64,000 bases of DNA from Pseudomonas sp. LD120 (GCF_009861525.1 NZ_WVHL01000005.1:2728001-2792000); one strand, 5' to 3'; counted from the stretch's first letter, positions 33,866 to 42,419 are shown. Numbers and translations are program-made. The notes: a model not told the origin generated them from the sequence alone.

Positions 33866-34804
33866 TCAGCGGTTGAGCAGCGACTGGGCCATGCGCTCGG
33901 CGGTGGCCAGCGCGGCGCAGGTCATGATGTCGAGGTTGCCGGCGTAGGCGGGCAGGTAATGGGCGGCGCCCTCGACCTCCAGGAACACCGAGGTCTTGAG
34001 CCCGCTGAAACGCCCCAGCCCCGGGATCAACAGCGGCGCCGAGGCCGGGATCGGCTCGAACTGCACCTGCTGCTTGAGCCGGTAGCCGGGCACATAGGCC
34101 TGCACCGCCGCGGCCATCTCGCCGATGGAGGCGGCGATCTCCCGCTGATCGGCGGCGGCCGACAGCATCAGCACCGTGTCGCGCATGATCAGCGGCGGTT
34201 CGGCCGGGTTCATGACGATGATCGCCTTGCCCCGGGTGGCACCGCCGAGGGTCTCGATGGCGTGGCGAGTAGTCTCGGTGAACTCGTCGATGTTGGCCCG
34301 GGTGCCGGGGCCGGCGGACTTGCTGGCAATCGAGGCGACGATTTCCGCGTAGTGCACCTGGGCCACCCGCGACACCGCGGCCACCATGGGAATGGTCGCC
34401 TGGCCGCCGCAGGTGACCATGTTCAGGTTGAGGCTGTTCAGGTGCTGCTCCAGGTTGACCACCGGAATGCAGTAGGGGCCGATGGCCGCCGGGGTCAGGT
34501 CGATCAGGCGGATGCCCGGCTTGGCCTGGCGCAGCACGGCCTCATGGTGCTGGTGGGCGGCGGCCGAGGTGGCGTCGAACACCAGGTCGATGGCGGCAAA
34601 CTCGGGCATGCGCAGCAGGCCTTCGACGCCTTCGTGGGTGGTGGCCACGCCCAGGCGCCGGGCCCGTTCCAGGCCGTCGGAAGCCGGGTCGATGCCGACC
34701 ATGGCGCTCAGTTGCAGGTGCCGGGCCTGACGGAGGATTTTCAGCATCAGGTCGGTGCCGATATTGCCCGAGCCGATGATCGCGGCGTTGAGGGTTCTGT
34801 TCAT
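33866..34804 (-). CDS. nbaJ: Acetaldehyde dehydrogenase (acylating)
   Basis: 312 residues, DmpF/MhpF type. NAAIIGSGNIGTDLMLKIL is the NAD-binding loop, and LNMVTCGGQATIPMVAAVSRV carries the catalytic cysteine. It oxidises acetaldehyde to acetyl-CoA in complex with the aldolase. It lies 12 bp upstream of nbaI and 13 bp downstream of nbaH. Confidence 0.95.
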   Translation of the reverse strand: MNRTLNAAIIGSGNIGTDLMLKILRQARHLQLSAMVGIDPASDGLERARRLGVATTHEGVEGLLRMPEFAAIDLVFDATSAAAHQHHEAVLRQAKPGIRLIDLTPAAIGPYCIPVVNLEQHLNSLNLNMVTCGGQATIPMVAAVSRVAQVHYAEIVASIASKSAGPGTRANIDEFTETTRHAIETLGGATRGKAIIVMNPAEPPLIMRDTVLMLSAAADQREIAASIGEMAAAVQAYVPGYRLKQQVQFEPIPASAPLLIPGLGRFSGLKTSVFLEVEGAAHYLPAYAGNLDIMTCAALATAERMAQSLLNR

Positions 34805-34817
34805 GGACGACTCCCGG

Positions 34818-35630
34818 TCATTGAGCGCTGGCGAAGGCGGCGCTGACGCTGCCCAGGCCCTGGATGTGCGCGGTGAAACGGTCCCCCGGCTGCACCGCGA
34901 CCATCGGTCCGAGGGCGCCGGTCAGGAGGATGTCGCCGGCCCGCAGCGGCGTGCCCAGGCGCGCCAGGGTGTCGGCCAGCCACAGGGCGGCGTTCAGCGG
35001 GTTGCCCAGGCAGGCCGCGCCGGCGCCCACCGACACCGGCTCGCCACGCCGCGTCAGGCTCATGCCGCAGCGCACCAGGTCGAGTTTTTCCAGGGCCACC
35101 GGCTGGCTGCCGAGCACGAACAGCCCGGACGAGGCGTTGTCGGCGATGGTGTCGCTCAGGCGGATGTCCCACTGGGCAATGCGGCTGCCGACAATCTCGA
35201 TGGCCGGCAGGGCAAAAGCGGTGGCACGGATCAGGTCGGCCAGGGTGTGGCGCTCATGGTTCAGGTCATGTTCCAGCACCAGGGCCACCTCGGCTTCGAC
35301 CTTGGGCTGGCAGGTGTCGCTCCAGGCGATGGGCTGGTCGTCACCGCGGGCCATGTCGGCGAACAGCTGGCCGAAGTCCGGCTGGTCCACCCCCAGTTGC
35401 TGCTGCACGGCGCGGGAGGTCAGGCCGATCTTGTGGCCTACCGGGCGGCGTCCGGCATCGATGGCCGCCAGGTTGTTGTAGTGCTGCACCTGGTAGGCCA
35501 GGTCGGCCAGGGAGGTGTGGGGTTGTGCGGCCTGGGCCTGGGCAATCAGCTCGCGCACCGGGGCGCAGGGCTGGCCGTTGAGCTGGGCCTGGCGCAGGTG
35601 GTGCGCCGCTTCAATCAGGTCTGCATGCAT
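34818..35630 (-). CDS. nbaH: 2-oxopent-4-enoate (2-hydroxypenta-2,4-dienoate) hydratase
   Basis: 270 residues of the MhpD family: RPVGHKIGLTSRAVQQQLGVDQPDFGQLFADM, KVEAEVALVLEHDL (metal glutamates) and IVGSRIAQWDIRLSDTIADNASSGLFVLG. It hydrates 2-oxopent-4-enoate to 4-hydroxy-2-oxovalerate. The ATG at 35630 gives the family N-terminus; the longer frame to 35792 runs into nbaE and is not coding. Confidence 0.92.
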   Translation of the reverse strand: MHADLIEAAHHLRQAQLNGQPCAPVRELIAQAQAAQPHTSLADLAYQVQHYNNLAAIDAGRRPVGHKIGLTSRAVQQQLGVDQPDFGQLFADMARGDDQPIAWSDTCQPKVEAEVALVLEHDLNHERHTLADLIRATAFALPAIEIVGSRIAQWDIRLSDTIADNASSGLFVLGSQPVALEKLDLVRCGMSLTRRGEPVSVGAGAACLGNPLNAALWLADTLARLGTPLRAGDILLTGALGPMVAVQPGDRFTAHIQGLGSVSAAFASAQ

Positions 35631-35643
35631 GTCGGGGTGCCCC

Positions 35644-37104
35644 TCAAGGGTTGACGCAGATGGTGGTGATCTCGGAGTAGAAATCCAGGGAGTGACGGCC
35701 GCCTTCGCGCCCCACGCCCGAAAGCCTTGTGCCGCCGAACGGCGTGCGCAGGTCGCGCAGGAACCAGGTGTTGACCCAGACCATGCCCACACGGAAGCGC
35801 CGCGACAGCTGATGGGCGCGCTTCAGATCACGGGTCCACAGGGCCGTGGCCAGGCCATAGGCCGAGTCGTTGACCCGGCGCAGCACTTCGTCCTCGGTGT
35901 CGAACGGGGCGATGTGGCAGACCGGGCCGAACACTTCTTCGCGCAGGCAACGGGCGTGGTCCGGCAGGTCGGTCCAGATCGTCGGCTGGACGTAGGCGCC
36001 CTGGTCCCGGGCATCGCCGAACTGCGGAATGCCGCCGCCGCTGACCAGGGTCGCGCCTTCCTCCAGGGCCAGTTGGAAGTAGCCCAGGACCTTGTCCCGG
36101 TGCTTGTGGGAAATCAGCGAACCCATGTTCACCCCGTCTTCATCGGGGTAGCCGATCTTCAACTGTTCGGCGCCGGCCTTGAGGGCCGCGACGAAGCGCT
36201 GGTAGATCGGCCGTTCGACGTAGACCCGCTCCGAGCACAGGCACACCTGCCCGGCGTTGGTGAAGCTTGCGCGCAGCACCCCGGCCACCGCGGCGTCGAA
36301 ATCGCAGTCGGCGAACACCACCGCGGCGTTCTTGCCGCCCAGCTCGAAGGACACCTCGCGCACGCCTTCGGCGGCGGCTTTCATGATGGTGGCGCCGGTA
36401 CGGGACTCACCGGTGAAGGTGATGGCGTCGACGTCGCGGTGGGCGGTGAGGAATTCCCCGGCCGAATTCGGCCCGAAGCCGTGCACCAGGTTGAACACGC
36501 CGGCCGGCACCCCAGCGTCGTGCATCACTTCGGCCAGCAGGGTGGCGCTGGAGGGGGTGTCCTCGGACGGCTTGACCACCACCGAGTTGCCGCAGGCCAG
36601 GGCCGGGGCGACTTTCCAGGTGAGCAGCAACAGCGGCAGGTTCCACGGCGAGATGATCGCCACCACGCCGTGGGGCTTGCGCACGCTGTAGCTGAACACG
36701 TCATTGCCGTCGGCGCCGCGCATCTCGAAGATTTCGCCGCCGGACTGGCGCAGCAGCTCGGCGAAGGTGCGGAAGTTGTGCACGGCCCGCGCCACATCCA
36801 GGGTGCGCGCCTGCTGCACCGGGCGCCCGGTGTCGGCGACTTCGGCGGCGACGAACGCCTCGAAACGCGCCTCGATGGCGGCGGCAATCCGTAGCAGCAG
36901 GTCGGCGCGCTGGCTAGCGCTGTAATCGGCCCAGGGGCCGGACTGCGCCGCCTTGGCCGCCGCCACGGCACGGTCCACCAGGGGGCGGTCGGCCTCGCAG
37001 ACCTGGCCCAGCACACGGCCGTCGACCGGGGAGATATTGGCAAAGGTCTGGGGGCTGGCGACGAACTCGCCGTCGATGAAATGACGCAGCAGGGCAGTGG
37101 ACAC
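35644..37104 (-). CDS. nbaE: 2-aminomuconate (2-hydroxymuconate) semialdehyde dehydrogenase
   Basis: 486 residues, NAD-dependent aldehyde dehydrogenase. ISPWNLPLLLLTWKVAPALACGNSVVVKPSEDTPSSA, ITFTGESRTGATIM, FELGGKNAAVVFADCDFD (catalytic Glu) and NAGQVCLCSERVYV (catalytic Cys) are intact. VNTWFLRDLRTPFGGTRLSGVGREGG is characteristic of the hydroxymuconic/aminomuconic semialdehyde group. It is the first gene of the eight-enzyme operon; the promoter must lie in 37105-37269. Confidence 0.92.
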   Translation of the reverse strand: MSTALLRHFIDGEFVASPQTFANISPVDGRVLGQVCEADRPLVDRAVAAAKAAQSGPWADYSASQRADLLLRIAAAIEARFEAFVAAEVADTGRPVQQARTLDVARAVHNFRTFAELLRQSGGEIFEMRGADGNDVFSYSVRKPHGVVAIISPWNLPLLLLTWKVAPALACGNSVVVKPSEDTPSSATLLAEVMHDAGVPAGVFNLVHGFGPNSAGEFLTAHRDVDAITFTGESRTGATIMKAAAEGVREVSFELGGKNAAVVFADCDFDAAVAGVLRASFTNAGQVCLCSERVYVERPIYQRFVAALKAGAEQLKIGYPDEDGVNMGSLISHKHRDKVLGYFQLALEEGATLVSGGGIPQFGDARDQGAYVQPTIWTDLPDHARCLREEVFGPVCHIAPFDTEDEVLRRVNDSAYGLATALWTRDLKRAHQLSRRFRVGMVWVNTWFLRDLRTPFGGTRLSGVGREGGRHSLDFYSEITTICVNP

Positions 37105-37212
37105 TTGAACCTCCGAAACATGGGTTTCGGGGCGAGTGTAGGAAGGCCTGATATCACTGAATAATCAAAAAATCGCTTCTTGGTATTGGTTTTTGGAATA
37201 CATGGCGGGGCC

Positions 37213-37272
37213 TAAGGTCTGTTCACCGTTTGGTGACGAGCGCGTTGCTGGGCCAAACGGCAACAGACCTTA
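37213..37272. repeat. Long inverted repeat between lysR and nbaE
   Basis: The arms TAAGGTCTGTT-CA-CCGTTTGG (37213-37233) and CCAAACGG-C-AACAGACCTTA (37253-37272) pair over about 19 bp. The right arm contains the lysR stop codon. It could terminate lysR transcription (no T tract) or serve as an operator for the nba promoter. Confidence 0.6.
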
Positions 37273-38217
37273 CGCACTCGCCGATTCATCGCGGGCCAGC
37301 GCCAGGCATTGGCGAAACAAACGGGCGGCGGGGCCCAGGGTGCGCTGGGCGGCGAAGAAACAGCCGATGTCGCCGAACTGCAACGCCATGCCCAGATCGA
37401 AGGCCTTAAGCATGCCGGCCTGAGTGAATTGCAACGAGGCCTCGAAGGGCATCAGGGCCACGGTGCGCTGGTCCTGCATCAGGCTGATGTTGGTGAGGAT
37501 CGACAAGGATTCAGCGACATTGTCCGGGGTCGACAGGCCGTTGTCGGCGAACAACCGGTCGGCGGTGCGCCGCAGCAGCGAGTCGCGGGTCGGCAGCACC
37601 CAGGGGTAGGCGTGCAGGTGTTCCAGGCTGACCGGCGTCTGCTGGTGCAACGGGTGGTGGACGCCGGCGACGATGCTCAAGTCCTCGCGGTACAGCACCT
37701 CGACCTCCAGCGCCTCGCTGCGCCGATGCCAGTCGTCCGGCACCCGGCCCACCACCAGGTCGACATCGCCCACCGCCAGCGCCGGGAACAACTGGTCCAT
37801 CTGCCCGACCCGCAATGACACCAGCACCCCCGGCGCGCGCTGCTTGAGCAACTGGATGGCCCGGGGCAGCAGCGAGGTCGAGGCCGAGATCAGGGTGCCG
37901 ACCATCACCTGCCCCGAGGTGCCTTCCTGGAAGGCGTTGACCTCGTCGGTCAGGGCCCGCAGTTCCGCCAGCAAGGACTTGGCCCGTTGCACCACCACCT
38001 GGCCCAGCTCGGTGGCGCTGACCCCACGGTTGCTGCGCACCAGCAGCGGCGCCTCGAAGTAGGACTCCAGTTCGTGAATGATCTTGGTCACCGCCGGCTG
38101 AGTCAGGTTCAGCGCCTGAGAGGCGCGCACCAGCGAGCCGCTTTGCAGCACCTGCTCGAACACCACCAACTGGTGGAACTTGAGCTTGCGGGCGATGGAC
38201 TGGGGGGTGAATTTCAT
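37270..38217 (-). CDS. LysR-type regulator of the 3-hydroxyanthranilate operon
   Basis: 315 residues. The winged-helix domain is clear: LKFHQLVVFEQVLQSGSLVRASQALNLTQPAVTKIIHELESYFEAPLLVRSNRGVSATELGQ. The effector domain follows (SGQVMVGTLISASTSLLPRAI ...). It resembles PcaQ/GbpR-type LysR proteins. It lies directly upstream of nbaE on the same strand, 165 bp away, with a long inverted repeat between, and is the natural candidate regulator (compare NbaR in KU-7, although the gene position differs). Confidence 0.87.
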   Translation of the reverse strand: MKFTPQSIARKLKFHQLVVFEQVLQSGSLVRASQALNLTQPAVTKIIHELESYFEAPLLVRSNRGVSATELGQVVVQRAKSLLAELRALTDEVNAFQEGTSGQVMVGTLISASTSLLPRAIQLLKQRAPGVLVSLRVGQMDQLFPALAVGDVDLVVGRVPDDWHRRSEALEVEVLYREDLSIVAGVHHPLHQQTPVSLEHLHAYPWVLPTRDSLLRRTADRLFADNGLSTPDNVAESLSILTNISLMQDQRTVALMPFEASLQFTQAGMLKAFDLGMALQFGDIGCFFAAQRTLGPAARLFRQCLALARDESASA

Positions 38218-38430
38218 GGCGGGCTCCGTCAGCGTCTTGCCCTGGCCTCGGGTGAGGGTCGGGGGGGCGCTTTTGTGGGTATGAGGACAAGCGTGCCCGG
38301 GCAGGGCGCTGCAAGCCTAACCAAAGTCCGGCGCATTTGCTTGGTTCAAGCGCTAGCGCAAGTGTCCTGCCTTGAGGGGCTGGGCGCGGATGCTAGAGTG
38401 CGCCACTGATCCGCCGCCTTGGGAGTGACC

Positions 38431-38796
38431 ATGGAATTGTCCGACCACCTGTTGATGCTCGAACGCCAACTGCAACAAGCCGAAGTGCGCGCTGATCGCC
38501 AGGCACTGGACGCCTTGCTGGCCGATGACTTTCTCGAATTCGGCGCCAGCGGCGGACGTTGGGACAAGGCCCAGGTACTGCACAGCCTGCCGCAGCAGGA
38601 TTTCATCGAACGGCGGATCAGCGAGTTTGCGCTGCAGCGCCTGGCGGCTGATCTGGCCCAGGTCACCTACCTGAGCCATAACGCCGCAGCCGGTGGGCGT
38701 GCGCCCAGCAGCGCCTGGCGCAGTTCGCTGTGGCGCTGCCGCGAAGGGCGCTGGCAGATGCTGTTCCACCAGGGCACGCCCCGGCCCGGGGCCTGA
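38431..38796 (+). CDS. DUF4440/NTF2-like protein
   Basis: 121 residues. LERQLQQAEVRADRQALDALLADDFLEFGASGGRWDKAQVL and RSSLWRCREGRWQMLFHQGTP are the start and end of an NTF2-like (DUF4440) domain. The GGGAG 5 nt before the ATG at 38431 decides the start. It precedes selD by 45 bp and may share its transcript. No catalytic role can be assigned. Confidence 0.82.
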   Translation: MELSDHLLMLERQLQQAEVRADRQALDALLADDFLEFGASGGRWDKAQVLHSLPQQDFIERRISEFALQRLAADLAQVTYLSHNAAAGGRAPSSAWRSSLWRCREGRWQMLFHQGTPRPGA

Positions 38797-38841
38797 CCCC
38801 CTCTGCTAGAATCCTGCGTCCCGAACTTGACGAGGTGCCCC

Positions 38842-39876
38842 ATGAGCGAGCCGATTCGCCTGACCCAGTACAGCCACGGAGCCGGCTGCGGCTGCAAGAT
38901 TTCACCCCAGGTGTTGGAGGTGATTCTGGCCGGCAGCGGGGCGCAGAACCTCGACCCGAAACTCTGGGTCGGCAACGCCTCGCGCGATGACGCGGCGGTC
39001 TACGCCATCGACGAAGAACGCGGCGTGGTCTCCACCACCGACTTCTTCATGCCCATTGTTGACGACCCCTTCGACTTCGGCCGCATCGCCGCCACCAACG
39101 CCATCAGCGATATCTACGCCATGGGCGGCGACCCGCTGATGGCGATCGCCATTCTCGGCTGGCCGGTGAACGTGCTGGCCCCGGAAATCGCCCGGGAAGT
39201 GATCCGTGGCGGCCGCGCCGTGTGCGACGCGGCGGGCATTCCCCTGGCGGGCGGCCATTCCATCGACGCGCCGGAGCCGATCTTCGGTCTGGCGGTCACC
39301 GGGCTGGTGGAAAAACGCTTTATGAAACGCAACGACACGGCCACCGCCGGCTGCCTGCTGTACCTGACCAAGCCCCTGGGGATCGGCGTGCTCACCACCG
39401 CCGAGAAAAAGGGCAAGCTGCGCGACGCCGACATCGGCCTGGCCCGCGACTGGATGTGCACCCTGAACAAGCCCGGCAGCCGTTTCGGCAAGCTCGAAGG
39501 GGTGACCGCGATGACCGACGTCACCGGTTTCGGCCTGCTCGGGCACCTGGTGGAAATGGCCGATGGCAGCGGCCTCACCGCGCGCATTCACTACGACCGC
39601 GTTCCGCGCCTGCCAGGGGTTGAGTACTACCTGGATCAGGGCTGCGTGCCCGGCGGCACCTTGCGCAACTACAGCAGCTACGCCGAGAAAATCGGCCGGG
39701 TTCAGGAGCTGCACAAACGCGTGCTCTGCGATCCACAGACCAGTGGCGGCCTGCTCGTAGCGGTGACCCCGCAAGGCAATGCCGAGTTCCTCGCCCTGGC
39801 GGCGGAGCTGGGCCTGGAACTGGCGCCCATCGGTGAACTGGTGGAGCGACAGAGCCACGCGGTCGAGGTGTGCTGA
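38842..39876 (+). CDS. selD: Selenide, water dikinase (selenophosphate synthase)
   Basis: 344 residues. The N-terminal GAGCGCKISP has the catalytic Cys and Lys of SelD, followed by RDDAAVYAI, STTDFFMPIVDDPFDFGRIAATNAISDIYAMGGDP and AGGHSIDAPEPIFGLAVTG. It makes selenophosphate from selenide and ATP. The ATG at 38842 is 5 codons inside a slightly longer frame. It overlaps mnmH by one base (TGATG), so selenophosphate feeds tRNA 2-selenouridine synthesis. Confidence 0.96.
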   Translation: MSEPIRLTQYSHGAGCGCKISPQVLEVILAGSGAQNLDPKLWVGNASRDDAAVYAIDEERGVVSTTDFFMPIVDDPFDFGRIAATNAISDIYAMGGDPLMAIAILGWPVNVLAPEIAREVIRGGRAVCDAAGIPLAGGHSIDAPEPIFGLAVTGLVEKRFMKRNDTATAGCLLYLTKPLGIGVLTTAEKKGKLRDADIGLARDWMCTLNKPGSRFGKLEGVTAMTDVTGFGLLGHLVEMADGSGLTARIHYDRVPRLPGVEYYLDQGCVPGGTLRNYSSYAEKIGRVQELHKRVLCDPQTSGGLLVAVTPQGNAEFLALAAELGLELAPIGELVERQSHAVEVC

Positions 39877-40976
39877 TGCCTCTGGACTGCACCGACTACC
39901 GCGAGATCTTCCTCAACGACCGGCCGATGATGGACACCCGGGCGCCGATCGAATTCACCAAGGGCGCCTTTCCCGGGGTGCTCAACCTGCCACTGATGAC
40001 TGACCAGGAACGCCAGCGGGTCGGCACCTGCTACAAGCAGCAGGGGCAGCAGGCGGCCATCGTGCTCGGCCATCAACTGGTGTCCGGCGACATCAAGCAA
40101 CAGCGCGTCCAGGCCTGGGCCGACTTCGCCCGGGCCCACCCCAACGGCCTGCTGTACTGCTTCCGTGGCGGTCTGCGCTCGCAGATCGTCCAGCAGTGGC
40201 TCAGGGACGCGGGCATCGACTACCCGCGGGTTGGCGGCGGTTACAAGGCCATGCGCAGCTTCCTGCTGGACACCACCGAACAGGCGTTGCAGCAGTGTGA
40301 TTTCGTCCTGTTGGGGGGCATGACCGGCACCGGCAAGACCGAAGTGCTGGGCCAGCTGGACAACGCCCTGGACCTGGAAGGCCACGCCAACCACCGCGGC
40401 TCCAGCTTCGGCCGCCGCGCCACCGGACAGCCAAGCAACATCGACTTCGAAAACCGTCTGGCGGTGGACCTGCTGAAAAAGCGTGAGCGCGGCGTGCAGG
40501 CTTTTGTCCTGGAAGACGAAAACCGCATGATCGGCAGCTGCGCCTTGCCGCTGCCGCTGTACCAGAGCATGCAGGGCCTGCCCATGGTCTGGCTGGAAGA
40601 CCGCCTCGACAGCCGGGTGCAGCGCATCCTTGACGATTACGTGGTCAACCTCAGCGCCGAGTTCGTGGCCGTGCATGGCGAGGAAGGTTTTGCCCTGTTT
40701 GCCGAACGCCTGCTGGAAAGCCTGAACAAGATCCACAAGCGCCTGGGGGGCGAGCGTCACCAGCGCCTGTTCCTGCTGATGGAAGCGGCCCTGGCGGAAC
40801 AGGCCCGCAGCGGCGACGTGGAGCTGCACCGGGCCTGGATCGAAGGCTTGCTGGGTGAATACTACGACCCGATGTACGCCTTCCAGCGCGAGAGCAAGGG
40901 CGCGCGGATCGAGTTCAGCGGCGAGCACGGCGCCGTGCTCGATTACCTGCGCCAGCGCCAGCCGCCATCGCGCTAG
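39876..40976 (+). CDS. mnmH: tRNA 2-selenouridine synthase
   Basis: 366 residues. The N-terminal rhodanese domain has the active-site block LLYCFRGGLRSQIVQQWL. The C-terminal part has a Walker A (LLGGMTGTGKTEVL) and the HANHRGSSFGRRATGQPSNIDFEN segment diagnostic of MnmH/SelU/YbbB. It converts wobble 2-thiouridine to 2-selenouridine through a geranylated intermediate. The start at 39876 overlaps the selD stop. No selA, selB or selC was seen in the window. Confidence 0.95.
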   Translation: MPLDCTDYREIFLNDRPMMDTRAPIEFTKGAFPGVLNLPLMTDQERQRVGTCYKQQGQQAAIVLGHQLVSGDIKQQRVQAWADFARAHPNGLLYCFRGGLRSQIVQQWLRDAGIDYPRVGGGYKAMRSFLLDTTEQALQQCDFVLLGGMTGTGKTEVLGQLDNALDLEGHANHRGSSFGRRATGQPSNIDFENRLAVDLLKKRERGVQAFVLEDENRMIGSCALPLPLYQSMQGLPMVWLEDRLDSRVQRILDDYVVNLSAEFVAVHGEEGFALFAERLLESLNKIHKRLGGERHQRLFLLMEAALAEQARSGDVELHRAWIEGLLGEYYDPMYAFQRESKGARIEFSGEHGAVLDYLRQRQPPSR

Positions 40977-40987
40977 CGCTCAATAAC

Positions 40988-41016
40988 CCGCGCGCTCGCA
41001 ACACCTGAGCGCGCGG
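40988..41016. terminator. Hairpin terminator between mnmH and DUF6124 gene
   Basis: CCGCGCGCTC (40988-40997) and GAGCGCGCGG (41007-41016) form a perfect 10-bp GC stem between two convergent genes, without a T tract. Confidence 0.65.
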
Positions 41017-41028
41017 TGTGCGTGGGCG

Positions 41029-41370
41029 TCAGCCGGCAGGGCGTGGACGGTCGAGCAAGGCCTCGACCACCGCCCGGGCCATTTCCACGGAATGCACCAT
41101 GGACCAGATCAGGCCGCGTTCGATGCCGCTGGCGCGCTCGGTGATTTCATCGGACACCTCCTCGGCGCACTTGAGCAGCAGGGCGACGTGCCTCAGGGCC
41201 TCTTCAGCGCTGACCCCGGCTTGCACGCTGAACAGGGTATTGCCCTGGGCATCGCGCAGGCCGAATGGGCGTGCCTGGGTCGGTTTCAGTGCGCTGAGCA
41301 GGTTGGCGTTGGCGCGATCCAGCTCGGGGTCGCGCAGTGGGCGGGGTGGATCGGGGACGAGCTTTTTCAT
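41029..41370 (-). CDS. DUF6124-family small protein
   Basis: 113 residues starting MKKLVPDPPRPLRDPELDRANANLLSAL and containing GVSAEEALRHVALLLKCAEEVSDEI. This matches the DUF6124 (formerly DUF3077-like) family, abundant in fluorescent pseudomonads, of unknown function and often preceded by long structured leaders, as here. A helical protein without membrane segments. The start at 41370 is followed upstream by a 459-bp region without genes. Confidence 0.75.
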   Translation of the reverse strand: MKKLVPDPPRPLRDPELDRANANLLSALKPTQARPFGLRDAQGNTLFSVQAGVSAEEALRHVALLLKCAEEVSDEITERASGIERGLIWSMVHSVEMARAVVEALLDRPRPAG

Positions 41371-41399
41371 TGGGGTACCTACGACTCTAAGGTTAAGTA

Positions 41400-41630
41400 G
41401 AGCCGCCGGTCTCGCTTCCACACGAGAGGGTGGCAGCCGTGCGTGGGTGTGGAAGACCGGGGAGTCTTTTGGTACCCAAAACCCGGCGCACCCGAAGGTG
41501 CCCCACGCATGGCCGCCATAACACGTATCCGCAGGCGCAAAGCGTCGGCAGGCGCGTTGAAGCGTTGTACCTATGACCCTTCCGGACTTCCACATCCGAG
41601 TCGCTGATGGTGCAGCGACCGTGGGAGACT
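41400..41630 (-). ncRNA. Hairpin-rich leader upstream of the DUF6124 gene (C4-antisense-RNA-like)
   Basis: Several stems are visible in this gene-free stretch (41371-41829): CCGGTCT/AGACCGG (41406-41412 with 41454-41460) enclosing TCCACAC/GTGTGGA (41417-41423 with 41447-41453); GCACC/GGTGC closing a tetraloop at 41488-41501; and GTCGCTG/CAGCGAC (41600-41606 with 41613-41619). On the minus strand the loop reads GGCTGCCACC near the first stem. This combination recalls C4 antisense RNA, which is frequent in Pseudomonas. The class is from memory and unverified; boundaries are approximate. Confidence 0.4.
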
Positions 41631-41829
41631 GCCTGACGAACACCAAGGGCACAAGCCGCTCAAAGGCGTTGGCGATTCTCTCGGACAAGCCTTACAAAAC
41701 AAAGCGAAAACTCTGGTTTCGGGAATGGCATTCCCTGATCAATTTGTTTCAAGACGATGCGGGGGGCATGCGGGAATTTCCATTGGAGGCCAGCACTCAA
41801 CGAACGCCAGAACCTCCACGAGATACCGA

Positions 41830-42171
41830 TCAGTGGTGATGTTGCAGGTATTCGTTCAGCGCCTGACGGGTCAGATCGTTCAACGATACATTCTGCCGGG
41901 TGGCGGCCACGGCAGCCGCTAGATGAAGGTCGTGGCCTACCCGAACGTTGAACGAGCCTTTGCAGGGGATTTCTGGAGCTGTGCCCGATTGCTCACAGGT
42001 TTCCAGATAGTCGTCTACTGCCTCTTTGAAGGCGGCTTCGAGTTCAGCCACGGTCTGCCCTTCATAGCTAACCAGGGCCCTTATGAACTGAAGTTTGCCA
42101 AAGAGGCAATTGTCCTCGGTACTGACTTCGATAGAGCCGAAATAGCCCTTGTACTGCAGTAAGTTGTTCAC
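41830..42171 (-). CDS. hicB: HicB-family antitoxin
   Basis: 113 residues. The N-terminal degenerate RNase-H-like HicB domain (YKGYFGSIEVSTEDNCLFGKLQFIRALVSYEGQTVAELEAAFKEAVDDYLETC) is followed by an RHH-type DNA-binding tail (FNVRVGHDLHLAAAVAATRQNVSLNDLTRQALNEYL). It overlaps the toxin gene by 4 bp and lies second in the operon, the common hicA-hicB order. It is expected to neutralise HicA and repress the operon. Confidence 0.9.
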   Translation of the reverse strand: MNNLLQYKGYFGSIEVSTEDNCLFGKLQFIRALVSYEGQTVAELEAAFKEAVDDYLETCEQSGTAPEIPCKGSFNVRVGHDLHLAAAVAATRQNVSLNDLTRQALNEYLQHHH

Positions 42172-42419
42172 GGTATGAGACCTCCCGATTTCAGTTGCTC
42201 GATCACTTGGCGGCGTATGTAGGCCTTAAGCTCATTACCGGGGTGCGGTTTGTGCAGGTTGATCATTGCGCCTGGATCGCCATTGTCGAATTTTACCCGG
42301 CTGCCTGAGCCCTCCAACGGTGTGTAGCCCAGGCGCTTGAGGAGAGTGACCAGTTCCTGCCAGGAAAAGGTCCCCCGGTCGTTGAGTAACTTGGCGAGAA
42401 GCTTATCGTTCTTGGACAC
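42168..42419 (-). CDS. hicA: HicA-family toxin, variant lacking the usual catalytic histidine
   Basis: 83 residues: LLAKLLNDRGTFSWQELVTLLKRLGYTPLEGSGSRVKFDNGDPGAMINLHKPHPGNELKAYIRRQVIEQL. This is the HicA dsRBD-like fold, but where canonical HicA has GSxH the sequence reads GSGSRVKF; the usual histidine is absent. This subgroup is widespread and its mechanism is less clear. It is the first gene of the pair; its promoter lies in the AT-rich stretch 42420-42470. Confidence 0.88.
   Translation of the reverse strand: MSKNDKLLAKLLNDRGTFSWQELVTLLKRLGYTPLEGSGSRVKFDNGDPGAMINLHKPHPGNELKAYIRRQVIEQLKSGGLIP

Noticed and set aside
32945..34846. 633-codon plus-strand open frame across nbaI and nbaJ
   Set aside because: Low-complexity Gly/His/Val-rich translation antisense to two certain genes; typical in high-GC DNA.
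41573..41839. 88-codon plus-strand frame in the DUF6124-hicB gap
   Set aside because: No family resemblance; it reads through the hairpin elements that better explain the region.
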